Assembly (NCBI GenBank): GCA_038502055.1
Contig: JAXRKN010000033.1
Location: forward strand, 868,001-932,000
Source of the DNA: Tanytarsus gracilentus
Taxonomy: Eukaryota > Arthropoda > Insecta > Diptera > Chironomidae
Direction: 5' to 3'
DNA: 64,000 bases
The notes under the pieces were generated by a model. That model ran no database searches, was not told the DNA's origin, and worked only from the letters and a program-made list of their open reading frames with translations. How positions within the stretch are numbered: position 1 is the first letter of the stretch; each line of letters opens with the position of its first letter. Shown in pieces: positions 39,970 through 55,000 of this stretch. Both the position numbers and the translations under genes were made by a program.

Positions 39970-40016
39970 TTTAATGAATATTTAATGTGTTTTGTTTTTT
40001 TAACAAAGCTGAGTGA

Positions 40017-40022
40017 AATAAA
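40017..40022 (+). terminator. IFT88 polyadenylation signal AATAAA
   Basis: A canonical hexamer 47 bp after the IFT88 stop codon. Confidence 0.65.
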
Positions 40023-43000
40023 AATTTGAATTTCCACGATTATTTAAATGTTTGTTGCTAATGCGTTAATTATTTGACTAATAAAGTTAAGTGCATTAAT
40101 TAATTAAAGGGAAAATTAAGGAAACGACAAAAAAAATTTTAAATTTGAATTTTGACTGTTAAACTTTTTATTCATCATAGATGAACTTTTTATTTCATAC
40201 TCATACAACATTTCCAGCAATCTGTTCCTAATGAATTTTCCATTATCAAAATTTACGCACAAAACCACCGCACATGACTTTGGAAATTCCATTGAAACCA
40301 CGTTACTCCCTTAATTTGCCATGCAACATGATGTAAACAGACTTTCCAACCCTCATCGAGCTTTAAGGCACTGGAAGGTAGTCACGTTGGATGCTGTCGA
40401 TCCAGCTCTTTATTTTCTCTCAATGTCACCAATACAACTTTAGATATTTTCCACAAGCTCACGTGTGTGAGTGAAAAGAAGAGGAAAAACTTTTTACGCT
40501 CATCACTCATTTAAAGGAATTTCTATGGGAAAATTCCTATCAGTATTGAGTCTTCAGTCGCAGAGTTCAGACCGTGTGGCTTTTTGTCTCTGCCATCGCC
40601 CACTGTGTTTAAAAACAACAAAGAAGAAAATTATCATTAAACATCCACTTTAACTGTGGTGCAAATTAAATCACAATTTAGAGAAAAACTTTCGGAGTGC
40701 ACTCAAGAAAAAGCTTTAAGTGAAAAAGTTTTTAAAGGAAAAAACTTTTCCTCTCTGTTTACGAAAATGTATTTTTTGTGTGCTCAGACAGTCTGAAATC
40801 GAAATATCATTAAAGATAGAGAAACTTTCACCATCGAATGCGTTTTTTGTGTTTCAACATCGAAATGGCAAATTACACGATGAAATTTGTTTTGTGTACA
40901 GAATTAAGTTTACCACATCGGGCATAAACATTTAAAACAGGCTGAGCTTTTTCCCTCTCGTGCTCGACCACTTTTTGCTCACATGGGAAAAGCGCGCGTG
41001 AAGTGCAAATAAAGTATTTAAACTCAAGAGATCTAAAGCATACTAAAAGAGGGGTGGTGGTATTTAGGCGGTAGTGCTGTGGTAGTTGAAGAAATTATTC
41101 AAAGCGTTAAAAGAGGATTTATTGTGGTGTTGAAATAATTTAGTGTCTCCCTCAATTTATCTTGTGTGAAATAATTTATAAAAGAAAAAAGTGCTTAAAA
41201 CTGAGCTCGTTATAAATTACAAAAAAAATAACGAAAAACTTTAAAAGTCGTTAAAGTTTGAGAGAAAATTTTCTTTTAAAGCTTTATGAGGTGAGTAATA
41301 ATTTTTGAGGGTTCAGCATCTTTTAAGTGCGCAGCAGGACAGAATAATTTAAATGTGATGAACACTCAAAAGGTTAAAATTAAAATTTTAGAAATGGATT
41401 TAAATTAAAATGCAATTGATTTAATTTAAATATTTTTTATTTTATAAAATCAGATTAAATATATCTATGGATTTAAAATTAAGGTGTGTTAAGATTTATT
41501 TAAATTTTTCATGATATGATTAGATTAAATTTTAATCTGACTTTCATTCAAATTAAATTAATCATTCAAATAAAAACTTACGATTTAAAAATTTAAATCA
41601 AATTAATAAGTTGTGAATTAAAATCTAAATCCATCTGATTAAAAATTATTTCACACCTCTCCACTTTCTCTCAAAAATTTCATTAAGTCTCGTTGATTAA
41701 TTTTTCTATTGCAATAAATCTCTATTAACAAAAGATCGAAACCATCCCATCAATTGACCCAATTTAACCGCGTCTGACATCGTCAAGGTTTTACTGTACC
41801 TCTGTTTTTGGTTATTCGGCACTTGACATTGAGATTGAGCGAGGGGTCGATGTAGAGAGTGAGAGCGAAAGTCCATGGGGAGTTGTCGTCTTTTTCAGCT
41901 TTCCCACTTCTTCCTACTGGCATTAACAACATTTTGCTGCTTGTTTTTCTCCATGAACGACGAATGAACGAGAGATTTTTTAATAGAATTTGAGTAGGTT
42001 CATAATAATGTTATGAGCACGACCAGTGTACATGTGAGCTGGTGTGCAGATAATAAAGGGAATTGAGATATTTTTCCTTCTTTTTATGATGCGACTCGGT
42101 GACTATGTGAAATGTGTCGCTACAAAGTGGACAACGTTGTTTATGACAGTTTTAACACGGAAGTAAATTGCCAATCTTTGTTGCCAGTCAGCACTGCAGA
42201 GAAGCAAATAAAAATGGTGCTTGTCATCGCCACAACCTTTCTCGGAATGTCACTCGCACGAGTTCATGGCAAAAAATATATGATCGCTTAGTTTTAAAAA
42301 AAGAGAAATAAAACAATAACTCGTCAATTTGCCAATATTTATTAATTTAACCCCCATCAAAACTCAATTTACGTCAAATTAAGTTCTCAGAAAAGTTTAA
42401 AATTAAATTTCCAGCGGAATTGCACAATATTTCCAGGTTTTGATTTGATTAAGTGAAAAGTTTTTGGGGTGAAGGGAAGAAAATTTAATTTAAAAGTTTT
42501 TAATTTCGCGAAGAGTTGAAGGGAAAAAAATTTAAGATTGAGTTTTAAATTTTCTTTTGCAGTTTTTGATTGCTTGAAAGCGCTTGATGAGAAATAATTT
42601 ATTAAGAAATTAAATTAATTATTTTATCAAATCAATTTTAAAGTTGATGTTCAAAAAATAAATTTAATTTCAAAATAATTTTACTCAAGCATCAGTTGTG
42701 TTGCACTTATTCAAAAACATATAAAATCGCTCCCAGGTTTTCGCAAAATTATTCCATAATTTAATAACGAATTATTCCATCTTTAATTTTATCATAACAA
42801 AAAATCTTTCAATTTTTTTAAGCATGAAAATTTTTTCATCCCTCGAGCTTTAAGCAAATTTTCAATATCCATCCTTTCTCATTGAATATGTCAAAATAAC
42901 ATCGCATGGTGGAATCTTACAATAATTAAGGCAGACCTAATTGATTAGCGAAGGGATAAAGGGAAAATGGGCTAAAAACAACTCGAATGTTGCCTTTCGA

Positions 43001-46000
43001 AAAAAAACTGGCCATAAATAGCGGCATCTCATTAATGTAATTGAATGATTTATTGCTCTCACGTGGCCTCAAGAAGATTCGATTTTTTTTTTCGCATGGA
43101 CAGCAGAAAAAGTTTTGAAACAAAAAAAAGAGAAAACAAATTTTCATCAAGAGTTGTTGTTTAGACTCGCAACCAAAGCAGAAATGAGAATTGTTCTCGA
43201 ATCAATCTATTATCGTCTTCATGCTCCATCGACACAAGCTAAAAAATCAATTTTCTCACATTCATCTCTCCGACGAAAGAGACGAATTATCATCGCTTAA
43301 GCTCCTTTTAAATTGTTTCAATTTTCTTTCTTTTTTTGTTCCATTTGAACACTTTTGTCTTGTTATCTAACTTTGATTTGATTTATTGTGCTGAATTTGC
43401 CATTGACAAAACAATTTCATTCGATTTTAGGACTTTTTCGAGTCTATTAAATGAAACGAAATCAGCATTTCTGTGGTTTAACTGATTTAGCCTTGACAGA
43501 CCATAAAAAAGCTCCTAAATGTCACATAAATTGCAAGGTGATCACAAATGCTACGCTCATATTTATTTCCTACACTATCTTTGACCATTAACGAAGAAGA
43601 ATTCCTTCGAGTTATCACAAGACGAAGTAATGTTTGCATCACATGACATGTGGGTCATCTTGCCCTAATGTGTACACACACTTTAGTATGTTTCTATGAG
43701 CTGCAAAAACGTGTCTTTTATGAGAAGAGAATTTATTAGTCCATAAGAGAAGTAAATAAAGGATTATCATTAGGGTGACTAGATTTTTTACTATATTTTT
43801 TAGCTGCAATTTTATGATTAAATTTTGGATTTTATGATTTATAAAGTAAGCAATAAATTCTGCCTATGGTCAGCCTTTTTTTCCTCACTGTCATTCCATT
43901 GATTTTTCAGTCGAACAATGACTTGAATCCGCACGCCTTCTAATGGCAATCGATAAAAATACACATGAGGTTTTGCGGCTATAAAAAAGCACGGGCAAAA
44001 GTTGTTTGAACTTTTTCTTGTCTCTCAGACACAAACCACAAAAATCCCTGCCACAAATATATTCAAAGATTTTTCTTCTTCGTTTCCCGGTCTCTGACTA
44101 AGCAAACAAAAGATGTTTATTGACGTTTTTTTTTGCTTTAAATTTCTCCTCGAGTTCAAACAAGCGCGAAACAAAAGTTTCAAGGCGAAAATAAAATTAG
44201 ATGGAAAATTATGCATCATCGACGACTAGCTTATGAGCTTTTTCTTTTTTGTCACAACCGCAATAAAAGGCGTCGAAAAAATCTAAATAATTGACCAAAA
44301 TGTTTCTCATAAGAAAATTTCAATTTTATCGCGGTGCTAAACAATTCAAATACTTTATGGTTTTTAAATTATTTAAATGGTTATGTTGATTTGAAATTTT
44401 GATATTATTAATTTTTGCATGGATAAAAATTTAAATTTTTTATTAACGTATAAAATTTTCATGTAAGTTATTTGCTGCCTCCAAACGAATTGATTCACTG
44501 AATGCCAGAAGATCGATGTTTATTTGGGTTTACTGAAAATCAAAAGATTGTTTATATAAATCATGATTCATGAATATATGTTTATGAACAATAGCTGCCG
44601 GGAGAATAAAATTTTGGTAATTTTACAAAACATTTCTGTGTTAAAAAATATTCACGAAGCTTTTAAGAAAGCTTAAAAGAGCTTTTGAGATACCTTTAAG
44701 ATATTAAAGTTGTTTAAAATCGAATAAATTTTCTATCAAAAAAATTCAATTTCAGAAACTTCATTTCCAAGTCACGACCTTGCTCAACCTTCGTAAATTA
44801 GTTTAGAATTTCAAAATCATATTTAATAAAGTTTCTCATCGTCTATTAAAATTGTTAACCATTTTCTGTGTAACATAAAACCCCCCCGAATAATTTTTCT
44901 CAAAAATTTCGACAACTTCGCCCAGACGACTGGCTTTGTAAATCTACTAGTTCAAATTTATTAACGTTCCGAGTTGTTTAATGAGTTGCTTAAACTTCTG
45001 CTTCCACTCCCATTAGCTTTCGCCACCCGACATCACAAATTGCAGAATAGGATTATCAAATTCCGCCCACATCATTAGTGAAATGGAATTAATTAATTTT
45101 TCGGCACTACTAAATGTTCACAAAATGTTGCTTGACGCCGGTCCATATCGACCTTCTCACTAATCGCAAATGCTCATCTAATTGAATATCAAGTTGAGTT
45201 GTTAGTAGCAACCACATACAAAAGAGGGAGGATTAAAGTGAGATTAGTTGCGAGCATGTCTAACTTCCTGACCTTGACACTTTTTTTCCTTCCGTGTCTT
45301 GCACATTCAGCCATCATTGTCAACGCCGCAATGCATTAAATACGCTTAATGGCAACTAGAAGATGATGATGAGCAATTTTTTTCTTCACTCACACTTTCA
45401 ATGAATAGCCGGAACATCTTTTAAAATAAGCCACTAATGATCTCAAATTATCGAGCAGACATTTTGGCTTGTTAAAATTAAAGCTGTACTAGACGTTTTC
45501 AATTTAATTTAATCGCCTAAAACAAGCAATTTAATGGTGATGATTTAAAAATATTTATCGTCAAATTTAGCAACGAAAAAAATTTACACCTGATGGCTAT
45601 TTTATTATGGGGAATATTCAAGATTTTAAACTTAGCATTAAAATTTATAAAATAAATTAATCTCTTCTTATTTCATAAAAATTACCAAGAAAATTTTAAA
45701 ATGTTGAAGTTCGCAAGAGGAATAAATAATTAAATGAATTAATTATCGAACAAAGCAATGGAATATTTTGTTTTATGAAAAGAACTTGAGATTCATTAAA
45801 AATTTCCATCAATTTTCCGCTTACTCGCGATAATGAAATATTCATCAGGAAAGTTGTCTCATACATGAATTTTCTAAAGCTTTTACAGTGTGATCGCGTG
45901 ATAAAAACTCAGGTCTGAAAATTGTCTCGTTGAATTTTTAACGATGAGATTTGAAAGAAAATGTAACTAAAAATTCTACTCAAATGTCAGTCGGAAAATT

Positions 46001-49000
46001 GACAAAACAGAATTAATTATTTATTTGATTTGTAAATTAATAAAATTCACTTATTTTATATGAGAGAATAAAAAATTATTTCCACAATTAAATTTAATTA
46101 AATTTAATGAAAACTAAAAGATTTAAAATTTTTCTAAATATTAGTCAAATTTTAATTGAAAACAAAATCGTAAAATTATAATTTTTTAAAACAATTAATA
46201 CCTTTATATATTCCCCGCATAACAGCTAATATTTCACCACGAAATTTATGGAATTAAGTGAATTATGAAAAGCTTAAAAATTATGCAACCTCACAAATTC
46301 AATAAGCCCTGCATGTGATGTTCTAAATTGATTTTACTTTTTCTCTGAAAGAAAATGCATCGTTTCCAATGGCAGTATTTCTATAATGGCGCAGCAGGTA
46401 TATGATAGCAGCGAATGTTGCAATCATGTTCATGTCACATTCAGCTGAAATAATTTTTCCTATCTCTTTAAAAAAGATTTTTCTTTTCTATGGCAACATT
46501 TTCAATTGAGAAGATAAGAGAGATGAAAAAAGTTCAAATAATTTGATGAAATAAAATGCGGGAGAAAATAAATTTTGTTAGAGGAGCAAAAAAAGTGAGA
46601 TTAAATATATAAATATTAAAATATAAAAATGGGGTATTAAAATTAATCTTATTAAAAAAGTTTTAAATAATCAGAAAAGTTAAAAAATCAAGTTTGATTG
46701 CCCTTAAAAAATGGAAGGTTTAAAAAGGATGGCATGTCATCCTTATTTTCAGCACGAAAAATATCCCACGACTCTCAAACTTATCTTCAGCCTTTTTAAC
46801 CACTTCGAATCCAGAAATAAAAGATCTCGAGTATAAAACTTTTTTCTCCATCCACAATTGGTTTTCACTCCACCTCCTCGTTCCAGAATGATTGAATGAA
46901 ATTCATTAAGAGAAAAACTTTGCCCATTACCACGTATCCAGTTCTGCATTGAACTGTGTATATTATGTGAACATGATGATATCCACTTTTTTATTCTGTG
47001 CTTTCTCATTTGAAATTGTTGTTGGCTGAATAAAATTGTTTGTTTACAAAAGTTTTATTTTGCTGCAGCATGTAAACTTTTGTTTTTGCTGGTTCTCTTG
47101 AAAAACTTGGAGAGTTTGTCGGGATTTTACGTCCATTCAGTTACGGAGAAAAAAGATTTAAGGTTGTAGGGATATAGTTTAAGCTTTTTTTTGACAGATT
47201 TTCAATTCAACTTGAGCTCAAATAAAATTCAGTTCATGCAATGAGGTTAAAGTAATTTTTAAGAAATGAGATGAAAATATCTAAAATGGATTCAAATTTG
47301 CCAAAAATGTTCTTTTGCCCTAATAAATTTCCGAAACCTAAAAACAAGGAAGCAATGAAAAGTTTTTCCTCATTCAAAATTAATTTTTTTGCTCTCCTTT
47401 TATCGTGAATGAGTTTGGATACTCAATGAAATAAACAATTCTTTGTTAAAGATTAATACAAGTGCCATTAACAAAATCCCCCCTAACGCAACAAAAATAG
47501 AGAAAGAGAGAGAAAACAACATTTCTCCATTACTTTTTCATGATTCATTGAACATACAAGTTTTCCTTCTTGTTCTCATTACATCTGTGATGTTTTCGGA
47601 AAGAGAGAGATGAAGGAAGTTGTAAGAAGCATCACAGAATCAATATCATTTGCTTCCAATTTAATTTTTCGCTACGGAAGTCGGAAAAGTGTGACAAATT
47701 TGAAATTGAAAGTGAACATGACATTGGATGTGGAGAGATGGAAAATCAATAAAAGGTGAGAACAGAATCTTGATGGCAACCGCCTTATATTGGTCTCTAA
47801 TGTTGTTCGTGCCTTTTATCATAAAACTCACCTTAGGGTAGGATGAGAACATATTTATTCAGGGAAAGGTCGTTTGAGAAAAAAATAAATATCCGACTTC
47901 TCCTCAGGCGAGGCGCTTTTAAGTAATTTTACAGTAACGAAAAAATTAATTTATTCGAATTGATTTCCTGCGAAATCTTTTTTACTTCGTGTCTGAATTC
48001 GAACGATTTTGCTCAATTTGATAAGTTTAAAAATTAAATTGAATTATAAGAAACATGAGCCAAAATTTCATGGAATTTTTTGAGTCAACAAAACTTTGTG
48101 ACATTTAAATTCTAAACGAAAACGTTTCAACTATATTCTTATTATGTTGTGTTTCCATGCTTCTCCCATTCCCTGGTTATTCTACGAAAAATAAAACAAA
48201 GAGCTACGAAAATTTTGTGTTCGCATCGCTATTTAGTCTCCGACATTTATCTCGAATACAAATGATATGAGTTGTGTTACATCTAATGATACTTTTCACT
48301 TGGCTGCACACATGAAATAAGTAAGTACAGCCTTAACGACCATCTCGACTTTTTTCTCTCATCTACACAATGTTTTATGTAAGAGAGACAAGATATATAA
48401 AAGTGAGCTCAAGTGGGCGATATTGTATTCAACATGATACTTAGCAGCCTCACATGTGAAATGTGATTGAAAAACTTTTCATACCGTTTTAAATTATGCA
48501 CGACCGGCGATGATGAGGAGTTGTTACGTCAGTGTGTCAGGAGGGTGTGAAAAGTTTCATCGTGCGGCAAAAAAGGAAGAAGAAGAAAAGTTTTCATCCA
48601 TATCATAATTACGTAAATGCTCTTCCTTAGAGACTTTTCACTCTCATTTCTCTCACTGAAAAGTACTCAGCAATGTGCTAGAGAGAAAGGTAAAAGTTAG
48701 ATAGCGGAAGCAGAAAAAATGGGGTCAAGATCGAGCACCCAAGTTGTGGCATGAAAACTGCTGGTCGGACAATTTTGTCTCATTGCAAATTGTCGATTGT
48801 AACTGATAAAATTTTTTGTCGTAGAATATTTTTCTTTTTCTTTTTCGATGAAGCTTTTATATGGTGATGATGTTAATAAAGTCATTTGAGATAAGAAAGT
48901 TATAACTTTTTCAATTGTTATGCGTTTATTGCTGAATAATTTGTGGCTCTCATTGTTAGAGGAAAATTATCAAGATAACTCATCACAAATTAAAAGAAAA

Positions 49001-51390
49001 TTAATTTAAAAAATACTTGATGATTGAATTTTGAAAAAAGCTTTTGATGCTTATGTTTTTTAACAAAGTTTTAAATTACTTAGAGAACCTAAATTAAGAA
49101 CTTTTAACATCTAAATTAATTTTTCTTCTCATTCTGTTATTTTCAATCACATCCATAAATTTGTTAAAATCAAAAGCTTTGTGCATGAAAAGCTTCAAAT
49201 TGTTTATGCTATCTTTGAAGTTTATGCACACGGAAAAGCTAATAAATTGAAGCACTCGGTTGATTGAAAGAGAAAATGCAATAAAGAAACTTTCAAGTGC
49301 AGTGGAAATTAATTTAATGTCGATCGATTGAAATCTCTTAGGGATGAATTTCTATCAAGAAATTAGGTTAATTAAAGTAGTTTAAAGTTAATGCTTTATT
49401 TTACACATTTTAATTAATTAGTAAATCAGTTTAAGTTTAGTTTAACAAAATGATTGTTTAATAAATTAAGTTTCTACTTTTTTACATCCATTTTAAATTT
49501 TCTTACGTTTTTTCGTAAACCATCCTTTAAATTTGTGGTTGACAAATTCATCAAGAAAAAATACATTCTGAAAGCAAGGAACGCAATTAATATAAATTTT
49601 CGTACCTCAAATTAACAACGGCAATTCATGTCGACACAAAACATCTCTCTATTCTCTACCTTTTTGCCTAAAGAAACGCCAAAAAAAGAAAACTCTGCCG
49701 CTAGCTGTCACAACGACAATGATGGGCATGAAAATAATAAAACATTAAGCTTATCCTTTTTCCACAAAACCATTTTCGCTTCGACCTAATCACACCAGAA
49801 ACGAATTGTTGTGTTAGAATAAATTTTTACGGTCGTTATTTGCTTAATATGAAAGAAAGCACGAAATGTCCTTCCTTCCTCAAAATGTCGCCAGTGGGCT
49901 TTAAAAGAAGGATTTTTTTGTTGTTGCCATGCCACAAAAGAATGACAATAATTCATCATTTAATAAAACATTTATAAGTGAGCGCAAAAAGGTCCATTGA
50001 GTCAGTGACTGTTTGCAAGATCGCTGAAAGGGTATGACAGAGTGAATGAATGGTGGGATTTCTAAAAAGTGATTTTTTATAACAGCAGATTATGACAAAA
50101 GTTGTTACAACAATTCGAAATTAAATTTTGGATATTTTTCAATTTTCTTAAGATAAGTTAGATTAATTTTCTTTCTCACGATTTATAAAATTTTTCAATC
50201 AATTTCTCTCAACCATGATTGATATTCATCTTGTGTCGCATGTGTATGTTCGTAAAATTCACGCAAGACAAATATCTTCTCAGAAAATCATCTCCGCTGA
50301 ACCCTTTCTTTGTCTTAAGTGTCCCTGTCAGTACGTCAATCTATCATAAGAGCTTCAAAAATTCACTGAGACAACGATAGAGTTGATGATGTATGTTCAC
50401 TTCAAGAATTTTTTTTGCAATGATAAGAGAAAAACTTAGTGTAACTGTGCTCGCTTGAAAAGCTCTTGACAACTTGCTATGGCAACAATTTAGCTCTGGA
50501 TCAAGTGAACCGTTCGAGGTGTAATTAATTAAATCAATTAAATGTCAGCAAGGTCATTGTTAAAGCATAAAAAATCTCTTCGACTTTATTTAATTAATAA
50601 GGAATAAAAAATTGTTATTGATTCAGCTTTAAGATGGTTTAAGCCGATGATCTTCATAATTAAACAAATTTTAGTAATTAGGTTCAAAATATATTTTTCG
50701 AATATTTTTGCAAATATTGACTTAATTTTTTTGTGGGAGTTCGAAAAGCTGTTTGCGAATCAAAAGGAAGTAAACTCATTGAAAGCTTCTAAATTCGAGA
50801 ATAAAGAATATTTCAATATTTTCGGATAGCGAAATTTCCATTTTCATCCCCTCAAGCAAAATTGAGAAAGGTAAAATAATCTGAACAGCTTGATTTAATA
50901 AACCACCACTGCCTACAAAATGAACTTTTCGCAGTGTCTAGTGAGCCATAAAGGTTGAGGGGATGAAATTTTTCTGGAGAAATGAGCGTGCGAATGAGAT
51001 CTGAATATTAAATTTAATAAAAAAAATCCTGGCTCCCTCTGTGAAGGCCTCGAGCAGATCAGTGTCTAAAAATTTTCATTCACAGTTCGCAGCTAATTCC
51101 TCCGCAAAGAAAATCTATGCTTAAACGTGATGAGATTAATTCGATAAAATGCGAACAGAGAGAAGAAGGTTGTAAAACATAAATCCTAAGTAAGCATCAA
51201 CATGATGAAAATCTTACGAGATGATTAAGTCGCAATTAGTTACACGAATCGTGTTACATAATTTTTCGTTGGAAGAGATGAAAGAACTTTTCGAAATATT
51301 TACACATAATTTCTCGCTACTCAAGCGGATAAACAAATATAGGTGATTGTTTTGGAGTGTTATAATTGGAGTAAAATTAAATGTAAAAAT
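40023..51390. other. Noncoding region downstream of IFT88
   Basis: About 11.4 kb of AT-rich sequence with only short, unrecognised ORFs. A stretch near 41390-41650 is built of imperfect GATTTAAA/AATTTAAAT blocks. TATA-like TATATAAAAG occurs near 48393 without an associated coding exon. No RNA gene or mobile element was recognised. Confidence 0.5.
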
Positions 51391-52090
<700 letters not shown>

Positions 52091-55000
52091 ATGTACGTAC
52101 ACAAAAATATTTTCCATTAACAGAATGTCATCGAAAAATTTTCCATTTAATCTCTTATAATCTGCTGTTTGCCTGTTTTCCGTCTGAAATGCCATTTATC
52201 ACTTATGTGATTGATTCAAATTGACATAAAAACTTTGAATGAGATTACAAAAGATTAATTTTGATGCTGTGAAACTTTCAATTGAACGAGTTTTAACTTT
52301 AAAATATTTTTTTAAACAAAAGCTTTTGTGAAAGTTTAATTCAAGCTTTTAAAAATGTTAAACTTTATTGAATATTCTAAAAGATCAATAAAATTCGAAA
52401 TTATAACGTTAAAATTTTCACAAACTCACATCACTTTGCCACCTCAAGCTTGAAATTATTTTCACCTCATAAATCAACATTTCAGTTAACTTAATTCCCC
52501 ACTTCTCACTCAAAAAATATCTCCTTCCCCTCTTTTACTTTTCATTCTGACAAAACGTTCTTTAAGACTTCATCATGCAGAAATGAAATTTTTGTAGCGT
52601 TCATTTCACATCGTTTAAAAGACGAAAGTGAGTTCAGACAGCTAATAAGAAGAACTTTCAAAGCTCAACTTCGCGTAAACATAAAGCTTCTGAGCAACCT
52701 CACTCTCATGTTGTAAAGTGTGTGATGAAAATATAAAAGCGAAAAATCGGAAGAAGATGAATTGAGGTTTGAAGTGAGTGAAAAGTTTAATCATGATTTG
52801 GAAGTTTATATTTCAAAGGCTTTCATAAATTTAATCTATAACTTTAAACTTTTAAAACTTTCCCAAAACTCCGTAAAACATTTTTTGCCCCTTTTTATTT
52901 CATTGCTAAAATGTTCTTTAATGGTTTTCAATAAATCAAGGTTAGCCCGATGGGTGAGGAGAGATTACATCGAATATCCATTCTAACCGCCATAAGAAAT
53001 GGACAGTATCGACATGAGGGATGAATTATGATTCAGATATGATTTTTATCTTTGTGTGCTGAACATTGCCGCACATATCTGATGTCTCGGCTGTGAGATG
53101 AATGGAATGAACATAAAAAATTTGACCTCATGCTTTCAGATCCTGCCCAGATTACCGATTAGACGCCAATTCATTTTTGTAACAGTGTTTTTACACCTAA
53201 AAGTCACGAAGAGAAAATGGCATAAAAAATATTTAAGAGCTCAGACTGAAATTTGTTTGGAAATAGGAAAAAGCTTTCAACGATTTTATTTAAAAGGTTA
53301 GGGGTCAGGGCGCAGGCTTTTTAAATTTAAATTTTATTTAAAAAGAGCAGGATTGTGGGTTTAACAGTCCTTACGAGATAATAGCATTCAGTTAAAGCTT
53401 AAAAATGAACAACTTTAAAAAGTTGTGAATTTAAGCCTTTCCAACCTTCAAATGTAACCCTGAAAAAGCTCAAACAAAGCTCGTAAGCCTCTCTCTCAAG
53501 TTTCATCACATTAAATGCCATGATTGTCAACAGTTATCAGAGTAATGATGTAAATCATTTCATTTCCTTTGACTATCACATTTCATAGAGCATCAAATTC
53601 AATCCCACTTTCTGCCGTTGACATTTGACATTCATTGTAAAAGCTTATTTTTGTGAAATTCAATCGGCAAAAGCCTCCGTTTGTGATCTCCTTTGTAATT
53701 TACGATGAACAATGGAAAAGATTTATTCGCAGAAATTGAGCAACCATAAAGTCTGTGAGTGCACTAGTTGCGTCTGAAAATAAATCTCTTGGGGATTTAA
53801 TTTCAATGTCATTGTTTTCCTCGCTCTCTCCATTTTTATTGAGATTATCGAATGACGAGAATGTCTTCATGTTGTGAATACATGACATTTAAATAAGACA
53901 ACCCGATGCCATGTGGAAATTCGATATATTAGCTGCTCCATTCAATAAACATCAACTATCATATTATTCTCGATACAATGTTCACTGTTCACTGTCGCCC
54001 TTTTGTGCATTTGCAAAATCTGTCGTAAATGTGTAAACAGTGAGTCCTGTCACGTTGCAGTTTAATACCATTTTCTTTGTTTACATTTTACAAGCATAGT
54101 CAGTTTGACACCCTTTCAATTTCAAATTCTAAAAAAACATTGAAATTTTCATCATTAATATGATACTAAAAAAATCTTAATCTTGTCATTTTATAAAAAG
54201 ATAAAATCGATGATAAATTGGCTCGATGTTGAGGAAGGAAAAAATTTGCTAATCAATGATCGTTTTGCTCCCGGTTACAGTTCATCGCCTTTTTTCTTTT
54301 ATTTGCCTCATTTAACAGCTCACCCTTTCATGTACGGAGACGACGATGACAGAAAAGATTATAAAAGATCACTTACACGAAGAGACTTCTGCTCTCCTTT
54401 TCTCTCATGTCATAAACTTACGATTAATGGTTGATAAACATGTCGTGTGTTAACTCTTTAGAAGAAAAACACACACCAGCTCGATGGTAGATTGAAATGT
54501 CAAGGTTGATGAATATAACTTGGCAATAGAAAATTTATGTGAGATAAAGTTATAAAACTTTCTCTTAAACGTCAAAAAAAGAGGCCATGAGCAAACGATA
54601 AAGCTTCGTAAAATGAAAAAGTCTGAAAATGAAAATTTTCTAAGGCTGTTACAGATGATATGGCTTGTAATACATGTGTGTGTATGTATGAGTGAAAATA
54701 TAGTGTGAGATGAGGCAAGTTGAAAGCAACTTGTGTGAATTGATATGGAATTTGAGTTGCTTGTTGATTGAGTAAATACCAGCCGGAAGCTTTAAAAATT
54801 ATTTCCGTCATAATTTGGAACAGAAATATTTGAGACAAAAAATCTGCAATATTTTTTTTTGTAAAGATTTATAAAATTTTGAGCTTTTAACAAAGCTTCA
54901 GATTTAAAATAAATTTAAATACTAGAATTAAAATTTTATTTATAAAATTTAATAAAACATCATTAAAAACTCAAAATACATTTCTTAATTACTAATCTTC